64,000 nt of DNA, from contig NZ_FNGH01000016.1 of NCBI RefSeq assembly GCF_900102875.1, forward strand, positions 1 through 64,000. The letters are read 5' to 3'. Below the pieces are notes generated by a model. That model had not been told where the DNA came from. It worked only from the letters and a program-made list of their open reading frames with translations, and ran no database searches. Below are positions 1 to 8,011 of the stretch, piece by piece. Source of the DNA: Franzmannia pantelleriensis. GTDB taxonomy: Bacteria > Pseudomonadota > Gammaproteobacteria > Pseudomonadales > Halomonadaceae. The position numbers and the translations under genes are program-made. Each line of letters starts with the position of its first letter. The first letter of the stretch is position 1.

Positions 1-1242
1 CAGGGAAAACGCATGAAAAATCCTACACCGCGAGAACGTCGGCCAGATAGGTCTCATCCAGGGCGGCTTTCTTCTGCTTCCGCCGGATTCCGCCTTTGAA
101 ACGCGTCTCCCCTTTGAGGTAATTCAAGGCGATATGACGCACCCTGGCGAGATTTTCAGCGGCCTGACCGCGATGGATTTTGCAAGCATCCTCGCGGAGC
201 GCCACATCCAAGGACCAGTGGAGCTTATTCTCGACAAACCAATGCTGGCGAGCCGCTTCGGCGAGCTTCTTGGCGCTCAGTTCGGCAGAGCTGATGTAGT
301 AACGGATCATTGGCGCCTCTGGTGCGTCATCACCTTGCTGGCGGAAACTCATCACCACGCTCACCGTTTTCAGGCCTGGCCATTCATAGCTAAGCTCCTG
401 AAACTCTTCAGTAACTTCGCTGACAATATGGTACCTCGTCTCTTTTCGGCCACGGTTCTTCTCATCTGTGACATAGGCGTCACCCTCGAAGCTGACTACC
501 TTGGCCATAGGAAACGCGGCCTCGAAGGCGTCTGCCAGGGCCGGCTGATTGTCCTTCACGGACAGTAGGTAATCGGCGCCCTTCTGCAGGACCTGTGTGG
601 CGATCTTCTTCTGGCATCCCATGGCATCGATCGTCACCAGGCAGCCTTGCAGATTGAGAAGCTTGAGCAGCTCGGGAATCGCCGTGATCTCGTTGGACTT
701 TTCGGCCGTCTTGACCTGGCCCAGCACCACACCATTCGCCGCACTGAAGGCACTGACCATGTGGATCGCCCCTTTGCCCTTCCCTCGGCAGTACGACCCA
801 CGCAGCGTCTTGCCATCGATGGCCACCACCGCGCCCTCCGTCACATCGTGGCAGGCCTTCATCCACTCGGCGAATGCGCTTTGCAGCTGCTCGGCATTCA
901 CCAGGGCCATGACCCTAGCCAAGGTGTCATGGCTCGGCACGCCAGCTTCAAAATCGCCGTACTGGCGCAGAAAGTCGAGCTTTGCGTGGCCAAAATCCTC
1001 GATTTCGTCCCAACCCTCGGCACCACAGATCACCGCACAGACCGTCAGAAACAGGATATCCGACAGCTGATGCTGCACTTTCCAGGCCTGGCGGAAGTCG
1101 GGAACGATCGATAAATGGTGCATAAGCGATGGTGTCAGCATGAGGTCATCTATGAGCAAAAGCCGTTAGATGACCACATTAGCTCCTACTGGTAAAGCGC
1201 TACGAGGCCCGTCGTAGAGCGGTTTTTCATGCGTTTTCCCTG
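1..1242 (-). mobile_element. ISAs1-family insertion sequence, complete
   Basis: The first 20 bases (CAGGGAAAACGCATGAAAAA) are the exact reverse complement of positions 1223-1242, giving 20-bp perfect terminal inverted repeats around one transposase gene. The size, about 1.24 kb, is normal for the ISAs1 family. The left boundary coincides with the start of the window, so the target duplication cannot be checked. The right end abuts the truncated integron integrase at 1349-1702, so the element may have caused that truncation. Everything inside the repeats is intact, so the copy could be active. Confidence 0.93.
23..1141 (-). CDS. ISAs1 family DDE transposase
   Basis: This is a transposase for cut-and-paste movement of the surrounding element. 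The N-terminal DDE_Tnp_1-associated region (DFRQ.WKVQHQLSDILFLTVCAV) is followed by the DDE catalytic core: first Asp in VVAIDGKTLRGS, second Asp in VTIDAMGCQ, and the Glu in the HWFVENKLHWSLDVAL block near residue 300. All three acidic residues are present and the frame is uninterrupted. The ATG at 1141 gives 372 residues. An in-frame TTG at 1159 and an ATG at 1120 are alternatives, and none has a clear ribosome binding site, as is common in insertion sequences. Confidence 0.92.
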   Translation of the reverse strand: MLTPSLMHHLSIVPDFRQAWKVQHQLSDILFLTVCAVICGAEGWDEIEDFGHAKLDFLRQYGDFEAGVPSHDTLARVMALVNAEQLQSAFAEWMKACHDVTEGAVVAIDGKTLRGSYCRGKGKGAIHMVSAFSAANGVVLGQVKTAEKSNEITAIPELLKLLNLQGCLVTIDAMGCQKKIATQVLQKGADYLLSVKDNQPALADAFEAAFPMAKVVSFEGDAYVTDEKNRGRKETRYHIVSEVTEEFQELSYEWPGLKTVSVVMSFRQQGDDAPEAPMIRYYISSAELSAKKLAEAARQHWFVENKLHWSLDVALREDACKIHRGQAAENLARVRHIALNYLKGETRFKGGIRRKQKKAALDETYLADVLAV

Positions 1243-1348
1243 CAGAACCACGTTGCTCCCGGCGAGCTGTATTCCCGCCTTACAGCATCAAATCTCCACA
1301 GCTAAACAGCAACTTAACTATCGCCTGCAGTATTGCCGCGTACCGGTG

Positions 1349-1702
1349 ACCCTACCCCACGCGCTGGATCGTAAGTACCCGAACGCGGGCATCTCCGTGG
1401 CTTGGCAGTGGCTATTTCCTGCCACCCGGCCCTGCTGCGACATGGATGGGGAGGTTGTTTTACACCATATCCACCCATCGGCAGTGCAAAGGGCGGTCAG
1501 AAATGCCATGCGTGCCGCATCGCTACCACGCCCCGGCTCCTGCCATACGCTGCGGCACAGCTTCGCCACTCAATTGCTGAGCCAAGGGACGGATATTCGC
1601 ACCGTTCAGGAGTTGCTGGGGCACAAGAGCGTGGAAACTACCCAGATCTATACTCACGTGCTGGGTAAGGAATTCGCCGGTGTTCGTAGCCCGCTAGGCT
1701 AG
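1349..1702 (+). pseudogene. integron integrase (IntI-type tyrosine recombinase), 3' fragment
   Basis: Only the C-terminal third of an integron integrase is visible. It starts at [13 protein letters not shown], the IntI-specific insert region, and ends at the typical VRSPL terminus. Catalytic residues kept are the HxLRH box ([13 protein letters not shown]), the LGH motif and the tyrosine in QIYTHVL. The N-terminal SAM-like domain and the first catalytic arginine are missing. The open frame continues a little upstream to about 1229, but that part has no IntI resemblance and runs into the ISAs1 end. No attI or attC site was recognised. A catalytically dead remnant is most likely. Confidence 0.85.
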
Positions 1703-1910
1703 GTGATTGATGGCTGAGTCCAGGCACGCTACCGCCCCTACCCGGCAGCATGAATGATGGCAGTATCATCCCTGATGCGGCAGCCCTTGCGTACGTCTTG
1801 GTAAAACGGCCATCTTCAGTGGCCTTTGCCTTACCGTAAACAAACGCCATGCGCTGAGCAACGCCAACAACGTCGACACCGCACAAGAGCATTATGGGAA
1901 GAGAGGGATG

Positions 1911-2573
1911 CTACGCAGGGCTCTGCTCTCGCCCTATATCGCCTAGCATGCCCTCCAGCTCGCTTTCATCAACGCCGAGCATCTGCAGGATGTTGCGCTG
2001 GGCGGCGTTGAGGATATGCTGTCGCTCCGCTTCACCAGGTAGGCTCTTGGCGATAGCCACGGCGCCGACCAGGGAGGCGAGAATGGCACGTGACTTGTCG
2101 GCGATAACTTCGCGATCCGGCTCGAAGGGGAGTTTATTTAGACGGCTCAAGGCGATAAGACGGGTTTCCAGCATCTTTTTCATGCGCAGGTAGGAGGCCT
2201 CAAACAGCGTACGGATCTCGGCGTTATCGTTGCCGATCTCGTTGAACAGTACCGACTCGGGCCCCGGCTTGCGCTTACGTTCCAACTCCTGGAGGTTCCA
2301 GCAGTTCGCGACCAGCTCCGTCAGATGCTTCACTGATAGAGGTCCTTTGACCAGCCTGGCCGCGCGGCTGCTCTCCAGCGTTTCCTGCACTGAGGCGTGA
2401 TAGAGCGCCTCCTTTGAAGCGAAGTGGGCGTAGAAGGCGCCGTGGGTCATCTTGGCCAACGTCATGATCTGCCCGATGGAGACTTTCTCGAAGCCTTGAC
2501 GGCTGAACAACTCGATGGCCGACCTGAGAATGCGTTCGCGCGACTTGGCCTTACGGTGCGTCGAGTTGGGCAT
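1911..2573 (-). CDS. TetR/AcrR family transcriptional regulator
   Basis: This is a 220-residue DNA-binding repressor-type protein. Residues 10-55 form the TetR helix-turn-helix (ILRSAIELFSRQGFEKVSIGQI followed by THGAFYAHFASKEALYHA). The C-terminal ligand-binding part resembles the TetR_C group seen in many AcrR-like proteins. It is divergent from the fabF-like gene at 2665, and a perfect 6-3-6 palindrome sits in the shared promoter region, so it probably controls that gene and itself. The ligand is unknown; a fatty-acyl or other lipophilic compound is a guess from the neighbour. The ATG at 2573 is preceded by GAGG; an in-frame GTG at 2579 is an alternative. Confidence 0.85.
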   Translation of the reverse strand: MPNSTHRKAKSRERILRSAIELFSRQGFEKVSIGQIMTLAKMTHGAFYAHFASKEALYHASVQETLESSRAARLVKGPLSVKHLTELVANCWNLQELERKRKPGPESVLFNEIGNDNAEIRTLFEASYLRMKKMLETRLIALSRLNKLPFEPDREVIADKSRAILASLVGAVAIAKSLPGEAERQHILNAAQRNILQMLGVDESELEGMLGDIGREQSPA

Positions 2574-2604
2574 GCCCACCTCACTCTCCTACGCTGAATA
2601 TTAT

Positions 2605-2619
2605 CTTGATCATATCAAG
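2605..2619. promoter_or_regulatory. candidate TetR operator palindrome
   Basis: CTTGATCATATCAAG is a perfect inverted repeat with 6-bp arms and a 3-bp centre, in the 91-bp gap between the divergent tetR and fabF-like genes. A second, weaker inverted repeat (AGCTTGG at 2629-2635 with CCAAGCT at 2643-2649) lies just before the fabF ribosome binding site. Position and symmetry fit a TetR-type operator; binding is inferred. Confidence 0.5.
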
Positions 2620-2664
2620 TCCAGTGTTAGCTTGGCACAAACCCAAGCTGTTCAGGAAACTACC

Positions 2665-3930
2665 ATGCAATCTCCACTCGTGATTACCGGTATGGGCATG
2701 ATCAGCCCGCTTGGTTGCGGCGTTAAGGCGGGCTGGGAGCGCCTCCTTGCCGGCCGCTCCGGCATTTCCTCCATCACCCGCTTCGACACCGGCGAGCTGC
2801 CGATCAAGGTGGCGGGCTCGGTACCCAGCTTCGAGGACGATCCCGAAGCCGGCCTCGACCCAGATCAGGTGCTGGATGCCAAGGAGCGTCGCAAGCTGGA
2901 GCTGTTCAGCCTCTACGCCATGGGCGCCGCCGAAGAGGCCCTGACCCAGGCCAACTGGTTCCCCACGAGCGAGGCGGAGCGCCTGGCCACGGCCACCATC
3001 GTGGGCTCGGGTATCGGCGGCTTCCCCACCATCACCCAGGCACAGAACACCCTCTTGACGCGCGGCCACCGCCGGCTCTCGCCTTTCACCGTGCCAGCCT
3101 TCCTGGCCAACCTGGCGGCGGGCAATGTGTCGATCCGCTATGGCCTTCGCGGGCCGATGGGCTGCCCAGTCACCGCCTGTGCGGCAGGCGTGCAAGCCAT
3201 CGGCGATGGCATGCGCATGATACGCAGCGGCGAAGCGGAGGTGGCCCTGGTCGGCGGCGCCGAAGCCTGCATCGACCCGCTGTCGCTGGCCAGCTTTCAC
3301 GCCATGAAGGCGCTCTCCACCGAGCAGGACGCTCCCACCAAGGCATCGCGCCCCTTCGACCAGGCCCGCAATGGCTTCGTCATGGGAGAAGGTGCCGGGC
3401 TGCTGGTGATCGAGACCCTGGCCCACGCTGAGGCCCGCGGGGCAACGCCGCTGGCGATCCTCAGCGGCTACGGCACCAGCACGGATGCTCACCACATTAC
3501 CGCCGGCCCGGAAGATGGCGCCGGGGCCGCGGCAGCCATCCGCGCCGCACTGCGGATGGCAGGACTGTCTCCCGAAGCGATCGACCACATTAATGCCCAT
3601 GCCACCTCGACCCCCGTAGGTGATAAAGGTGAGATCGCCGCCCTGCGCAACGCCTTCGATGACGCTCTCGCCGGCATCCCGATCTCTGCCACCAAGTCGG
3701 CCACCGGCCATCTGCTCGGCGCGGCCGGTGGGGTGGAGAGCATCTTCTCTACCCTTTCGGTCATGCACGACCGGCTGCCCCCGACCCTGAACCTGGAGAA
3801 CGTTGATGACGACCTGCGCGATCTGGACATCGTCTCGGGCACGGCACGCGAACATGCGACCCAACACGTGCTGTGCAACGGTTTCGGGTTCGGTGGGGTG
3901 AATGCGGCGCTGATCGTCAGTAAGGTGTAG
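2665..3930 (+). CDS. fabF: beta-ketoacyl-ACP synthase II-type condensing enzyme
   Basis: It condenses malonyl-ACP with acyl-ACP in fatty acid elongation. The 421-residue thiolase-fold protein carries all three catalytic residues: Cys in VTACAAGVQAIGDG, His in NAHATSTPVGDKGE, and His in TKSATGHLLGAAGG. The chosen ATG has an AGGA 8 nt upstream and starts with MQSPLVITGMGMISPLG, the family's normal N-terminus; the open frame extends upstream without homology. It stands alone, away from a fabD-fabG-acpP cluster, and is divergent from a TetR gene. It is therefore likely an accessory FabF homologue rather than the housekeeping copy. The gene symbol is by family, not proven role. Confidence 0.85.
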   Translation: MQSPLVITGMGMISPLGCGVKAGWERLLAGRSGISSITRFDTGELPIKVAGSVPSFEDDPEAGLDPDQVLDAKERRKLELFSLYAMGAAEEALTQANWFPTSEAERLATATIVGSGIGGFPTITQAQNTLLTRGHRRLSPFTVPAFLANLAAGNVSIRYGLRGPMGCPVTACAAGVQAIGDGMRMIRSGEAEVALVGGAEACIDPLSLASFHAMKALSTEQDAPTKASRPFDQARNGFVMGEGAGLLVIETLAHAEARGATPLAILSGYGTSTDAHHITAGPEDGAGAAAAIRAALRMAGLSPEAIDHINAHATSTPVGDKGEIAALRNAFDDALAGIPISATKSATGHLLGAAGGVESIFSTLSVMHDRLPPTLNLENVDDDLRDLDIVSGTAREHATQHVLCNGFGFGGVNAALIVSKV

Positions 3931-3965
3931 CCCCCAATGGGCCGAGCACGGGAGACGCGCGAGAT

Positions 3966-4466
3966 ATGCCAACACTGATCGATTTCACCGCCGGGGATGA
4001 AATCCCCCGCTGGCACGCCATCAACGACGATGTGATGGGCGGCGTCTCCCAAGGCGCCATGCATGAGGCAGAAGGCATTGGCGTCTTCGCCGGCGAGCTT
4101 ACGCTTACCAACGGCGGCGGCTTCGCATCGGCAAGGCGCGAGCGCGAGCCGATGCGGCTTTCCGACTATGCCGGCGTAGTGGTCAGGGCGCGTGGCGACG
4201 GGCGCACCTACCAACTGCGCTTATACACCCATCAGTTGACCGACGGCGGCGCCTACCGCGCCCTGGTGCACCCCCCTGCGGGAGAGTGGCAGCGTATCGC
4301 CCTGCCCTGGCACGCCTTCGAGGCAATTCAACGTGGGCGGTTGCTGGAGAATGCCCCGCCGCTCGCGCCAGACGATATCCAGCAGCTCGGCCTGTTGATC
4401 GCCGACCGTCGCGATGGCGCCTTTCGGCTGGAAATCGCCCGTATCGAGACACTGGACGCTCGCTAG
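3966..4466 (+). CDS. CIA30 family protein
   Basis: This 166-residue protein is built almost entirely of one CIA30 domain (named for NADH:ubiquinone oxidoreductase intermediate-associated protein 30), a beta-jelly-roll fold. Recognisable blocks are W.AINDDVMGGVSQG near residues 17-32, the GGFAS strand near 53, and the late LGLLIADRRDGAFRLEI near 145. Bacterial members are usually stand-alone and of unknown role, and nothing here links it to complex I. It begins 35 nt after the fabF-like stop on the same strand, so the two may be co-transcribed. No signal peptide is evident. Confidence 0.8.
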   Translation: MPTLIDFTAGDEIPRWHAINDDVMGGVSQGAMHEAEGIGVFAGELTLTNGGGFASARREREPMRLSDYAGVVVRARGDGRTYQLRLYTHQLTDGGAYRALVHPPAGEWQRIALPWHAFEAIQRGRLLENAPPLAPDDIQQLGLLIADRRDGAFRLEIARIETLDAR

Positions 4467-4542
4467 TACGCTACGCTGCGCCTATACCAGCAGGGCAAAG
4501 GCCACCTTGCCGTCGCTGGCAGAATCAGGAGATGCTGGCGAC

Positions 4543-6072
4543 ATGTGTGCTACCAAGCCCTCCCCGACTCGGGCGCAGCATACCTTCAAGCGCCCTCACC
4601 GCCTTGCGCTGGCAACGCTGCCGCCGCGTACCTTCGCGTTTTGCCACACCTTCGGGCTCACGGTATGGATCGCACTGGTAGAGGGCAGAGGCTGGGCACT
4701 GATCCTGCCGGCCCTGCTACTGCTGCTGTGGCCGGCGGTGGCGTTTGTACATGCCACCCTGGCGCGCAACTCCAAACGCGCCGAGTTCAGAAACCTCTAT
4801 TTCGACAGCCTGCTGTTTGGCGCCTGGTGCGGCGTGCTCGATTACTACCTATGGGCCACGCTGTTCATCGGGCTTGCCTGCTTCATGAACAACATGGTGG
4901 TTGGCGGCCCGCGGCGCATGGCCGCCTCGGTGGCGCTGTTCGCTAGCGGGGCTCTGGGCTGGGGCGTATTGACGGGATTCACGTTTCGCCCTTACGTCAG
5001 CATCGGGCTGGACATCTACCAGGTGAGCGGCGCGGTGATCTACATGCTGACCATCGCCCGGGTAATGTACGGGCAGAACCGTCAAATCGGGCGCAGCATC
5101 ACGGAAATCAAGTACCAGAACCGGGTCTTTCACGCGCTTCACGACCTCGCCGTGGTGGCCAACCGGGCCCCGGACATCAATACCCTGCTCAATGACTCCT
5201 TGAAGCACCTGCATACCGACTTCCCGGAGTATGGGTTTGCGATATTCCTCCAGGAACGACAGCGCCCGGAAGTCACGCGCTACGCGGCCGTCGCCGGCCT
5301 TCGTCTGAGCCTGGAGGAGGAACGTCGCTTGAGCAGCAGGTTGGCGACCCTGCACGAGCAGGATGCCGGCACCATCAAGCTGAACGAGAGAACCCATGGC
5401 GAACAGCTCTATGCCACCTCCATGGCGGGGCGGCTCAGCCTGTACGAGGGCTGGCTGGTGGTGCGTGCGCCCCGGCTGGACGAGGCCCTGGAGGGCGTCC
5501 TGACGCTGCTCGTCGACCAGCTGGCGGCGGCGACCGAGAACAAGCTGCTGCATTTGGCACTGCAGAAAGCGGCCGAGCGCGATGGGCTGACGGGGCTCTA
5601 TAACCGCGGCTTTTTCGAAGCGGCGCTGCAGCAAAGCATCCAGGGTAAGACGCATCAGCCGGGGCTGGATTTCGCGGTGCTGATGATCGATGTCGATGGG
5701 CTCAAAGAGGTCAACGATCAGCACGGCCACGTGGTCGGCGACCAGCTCATTACCACCGTCGCCGAACGCCTGGTGATGCAGTGCCGAGAGAACGATATTC
5801 TGGCGCGCTATGGCGGTGATGAATTCGTGATCCTGTTTCCCTCCGCCGACCTGTCGGCACCGCAGCGCGTGGCCACCTTGATCAGGACGCATCTGGAAGG
5901 TCAGCGCTGTGTTTTCGCCTCCCCCCAAGGTGAGGACGTCGCGGTAACGCTGCGCTTGAGCCTGGGCAGTGCCAGCTCCAGTGAAGTACCCGCTCAGACG
6001 GTGCTGACCCTGGCGGACCACCGTATGTACGAGGACAAGACCCAGCGCCGCAAGAACAGCGTCCTCGGTTGA
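4543..6072 (+). CDS. MASE2-like membrane diguanylate cyclase
   Basis: It makes the second messenger cyclic di-GMP from two GTP. The N-terminal 130 residues hold four hydrophobic segments that look like a MASE2 membrane sensor. A GAF-like middle region follows (about 190-345), then a GGDEF domain (about 350-500) beginning RDGLTGLYNR. The catalytic motif is intact (YGGDEF), and the product-inhibition I-site is intact: REND lies five residues before GGDEF. The ATG at 4543 has AGGAGA upstream; the longer frame back to 4414 overlaps the CIA30 gene. MASE2 is a by-eye assignment; the cyclase function is secure. Confidence 0.88.
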   Translation: MCATKPSPTRAQHTFKRPHRLALATLPPRTFAFCHTFGLTVWIALVEGRGWALILPALLLLLWPAVAFVHATLARNSKRAEFRNLYFDSLLFGAWCGVLDYYLWATLFIGLACFMNNMVVGGPRRMAASVALFASGALGWGVLTGFTFRPYVSIGLDIYQVSGAVIYMLTIARVMYGQNRQIGRSITEIKYQNRVFHALHDLAVVANRAPDINTLLNDSLKHLHTDFPEYGFAIFLQERQRPEVTRYAAVAGLRLSLEEERRLSSRLATLHEQDAGTIKLNERTHGEQLYATSMAGRLSLYEGWLVVRAPRLDEALEGVLTLLVDQLAAATENKLLHLALQKAAERDGLTGLYNRGFFEAALQQSIQGKTHQPGLDFAVLMIDVDGLKEVNDQHGHVVGDQLITTVAERLVMQCRENDILARYGGDEFVILFPSADLSAPQRVATLIRTHLEGQRCVFASPQGEDVAVTLRLSLGSASSSEVPAQTVLTLADHRMYEDKTQRRKNSVLG

Positions 6073-6092
6073 GGCGTATGCCGCGAGCGCCT

Positions 6093-6120
6093 TTAGACTT
6101 AAGTAGAAGCTTGCTATCAT
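6093..6120 (+). promoter_or_regulatory. possible sigma-70-type promoter for BCCT gene
   Basis: TTAGAC (6093-6098) and TATCAT (6115-6120) are separated by 16 bp and lie 65 nt before the BCCT start codon. The match to -35/-10 consensus is partial. Confidence 0.3.
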
Positions 6121-6125
6121 GCGTT

Positions 6126-6179
6126 CGCTCTAGTCGGCGCCATTGCTCGACGGCCCGTCCATCCTCCGTAACTAGAGCG
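6126..6179 (+). promoter_or_regulatory. inverted repeat in BCCT 5' leader
   Basis: CGCTCTAGT (6126-6134) pairs perfectly with ACTAGAGCG (6171-6179), whose last base is 5 nt before the ATG at 6185. No Shine-Dalgarno sequence is visible, so this stem would occupy the ribosome landing region. It could be a translation-control hairpin or a DNA operator. Confidence 0.4.
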
Positions 6180-6184
6180 TCCCC

Positions 6185-7771
6185 ATGTCTGCCAATACCC
6201 CCACCCCTTCTACAGGGGCCTCGGCGCTGTCGCGCCTGGGCGATCCCCTGGTACTGCTGCTCACGGTCGGTTTTATCGTGGCCTTCGTCGGCCTGTCGCT
6301 GTTCGACATCGAGCGGGTGGCTAACAGCATCAGCACCGGCTTTGCCTGGACGGCGGCCACCCTCGGCACTTACTTCCAGCTCCTGCTGCTGCTGACGTTT
6401 CTGATCGCCATCGGCGTGGCCGTCTCGCCGGCGGCTGGGGCCCGGGTGGGCAACCTCGACACCCCGCAGATCGGCACCTTCAAGTGGCTATCAATGATCA
6501 TGTGCACTCTGCTGGCCGGTGGCGGCGTGTTCTTCGCCGCCGGTGAGCCGGTCTATCACTTCGTGGTGACGCCGCCGGCCTTCGACAGCGAGGCGGGCAC
6601 CGCCGAGGCCGTGGCCGGTGCCCTGGCACAGTCGTTCATGCACTGGGGCTTTCTGGCCTGGGCGGTGCTGGGATCGCTCTCCGCCATCGTGCTGGCCCAC
6701 GCCCACTACGTGAAAGGCCAGCCGCTGCAGCCACGCACCCTGCTCTACCCGGTGTTCGGCGAACGGGTCATGAAGGGTGTGCTGGGCAGCCTGGTCGACG
6801 CCTGCTGCGTCATCGCAGTGGTGGCCGGCACCGTCGGGCCAATCGGCTTCCTGGCCACCCAGGTGAGCTTCGGCCTGCACGAGCTGTTTGGCATCCGCCA
6901 GGGCTACGCCACCCAGCTCGGCATCCTGGTGCTGCTGGCCGTGGTCTACGTCGGCTCGGCGATGACCGGCATCCACAGGGGCATTCAGATGCTGTCCCGC
7001 TTCAATGTCTTTCTGGCCCTCGCCATCGCCGCCGTGATCCTGGTGGCCGGCCCCACCCTGTTCCTGATCAATGCCTTCAGCCAGGGCTTCGGTGAGTACC
7101 TGTCGTCGTTCTTCAGCATGGCCACCATGACCGCCGAGACCGCACCCGCCTGGTGGATGCAGTGGTGGACGGTGTTCTTCTTCGCCTGGTTTATCGGCTA
7201 TGCGCCGCTGATGGCGATCTTCGTGGCGCGTATCTCCCGCGGTCGTACCATTCGCGAGATGATTCTTGCCGTGGCGGTGATGGCCCCGGTGGCTACCGCC
7301 ATCTGGTTCACCCTGCTGGGCGGCTCCGGCATCCACTACCAGCTGACCGGGGTGATCGACCTCGGCGCAGCGCTCAACGACTTCCAGTTCGACGTGGCCA
7401 CCCTCACCGTCGCCCAGGCGTTGCCGGGCGGCACACTGATGGCGCTGGCGATCCTGCTCCTGACCAGCATCTTCGTGGCCACCACCGGCGACTCGATGAG
7501 CTACGCCATCGCCGTGGTATGCGCCGGACACGATGCCCCGAACCCGCTGGTGCGCGCCTTCTGGGGCATCGCCATGGCCCTGATGGCCGCCATCCTGCTC
7601 TACATGGGCGCCGGCCAGATCGGTGCACTGCAGCAGTTCATCGTCATCACCGCGATCCCCGTCTCGTTGGTGCTGCTCCCCTCGCTGTGGGCCGGCCCGC
7701 AGGCCGCCTATGCCATGGCGCGGGAGCAGGGGCTAATTGCCACACCCAAGGAGGCATCGGCAACGCGCTAA
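6185..7771 (+). CDS. BCCT family betaine/choline/carnitine-type transporter
   Basis: This is an inner-membrane secondary transporter for quaternary ammonium or sulfonium osmolytes (betaine, choline, carnitine, DMSP). The 528 residues have about 12 membrane segments. The family signature around the substrate-binding tryptophans is clear: GGGVFFAAGEPVYHF near 112-126 and WWTVFFFAWFIGYAP at 327-341. The C-terminal tail is short (about 25 residues), unlike the long osmosensory tails of BetP or BetT, so strong osmotic gating is less likely. The exact substrate cannot be read from sequence. The gene stands alone, with inverted repeats in its leader and just past its end. Confidence 0.9.
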   Translation: MSANTPTPSTGASALSRLGDPLVLLLTVGFIVAFVGLSLFDIERVANSISTGFAWTAATLGTYFQLLLLLTFLIAIGVAVSPAAGARVGNLDTPQIGTFKWLSMIMCTLLAGGGVFFAAGEPVYHFVVTPPAFDSEAGTAEAVAGALAQSFMHWGFLAWAVLGSLSAIVLAHAHYVKGQPLQPRTLLYPVFGERVMKGVLGSLVDACCVIAVVAGTVGPIGFLATQVSFGLHELFGIRQGYATQLGILVLLAVVYVGSAMTGIHRGIQMLSRFNVFLALAIAAVILVAGPTLFLINAFSQGFGEYLSSFFSMATMTAETAPAWWMQWWTVFFFAWFIGYAPLMAIFVARISRGRTIREMILAVAVMAPVATAIWFTLLGGSGIHYQLTGVIDLGAALNDFQFDVATLTVAQALPGGTLMALAILLLTSIFVATTGDSMSYAIAVVCAGHDAPNPLVRAFWGIAMALMAAILLYMGAGQIGALQQFIVITAIPVSLVLLPSLWAGPQAAYAMAREQGLIATPKEASATR

Positions 7772-7888
7772 AGGGTAGCTACGCCGCAAATGCCTCGCCC
7801 AAGCCGCATGGATTTCGACAAAAGCGCCCGGTGATATCTGCTATTTCAATGCGGTTCATACATGTCGCATACCTTCTCTTTGGCTGAG

Positions 7889-7934
7889 CGGACAACAGCG
7901 CTGGCGTACTTCCCTTAGGTTGTCCGCCAGCGCT
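7889..7934. other. two interleaved perfect inverted repeats after BCCT gene
   Basis: CGGACAAC (7889-7896) is complementary to GTTGTCCG (7919-7926). AGCGCTGGCG (7897-7906) is complementary to CGCCAGCGCT (7925-7934). The order A-B-A'-B', with two shared bases between A' and B', allows either of two exclusive hairpins or a pseudoknot-like fold. The site lies in the 240-bp gap between the convergent BCCT and methyltransferase genes. No T-run follows on either strand, so it is not a textbook terminator. Confidence 0.6.
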
Positions 7935-8011
7935 CTATATCGACTGGCCTGGGGATAGATCCGCCAACTCCCGGGCTAATCGTGTCAGAGCGTTAGGGAC
8001 ATATACCCTCC

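Noticed and set aside
1243-1348. Possible attI or attC site near the integrase remnant (GTTAAGT on the minus strand)
   Set aside because: One GTTRRRY match alone is expected by chance. No paired sites or cassette-like inverted repeat was seen.
1703-1910. A gene between the integrase remnant and the TetR gene
   Set aside because: The short frames there have no recognisable domain, no ribosome binding site and no consistent codon use. I see nothing in this stretch.
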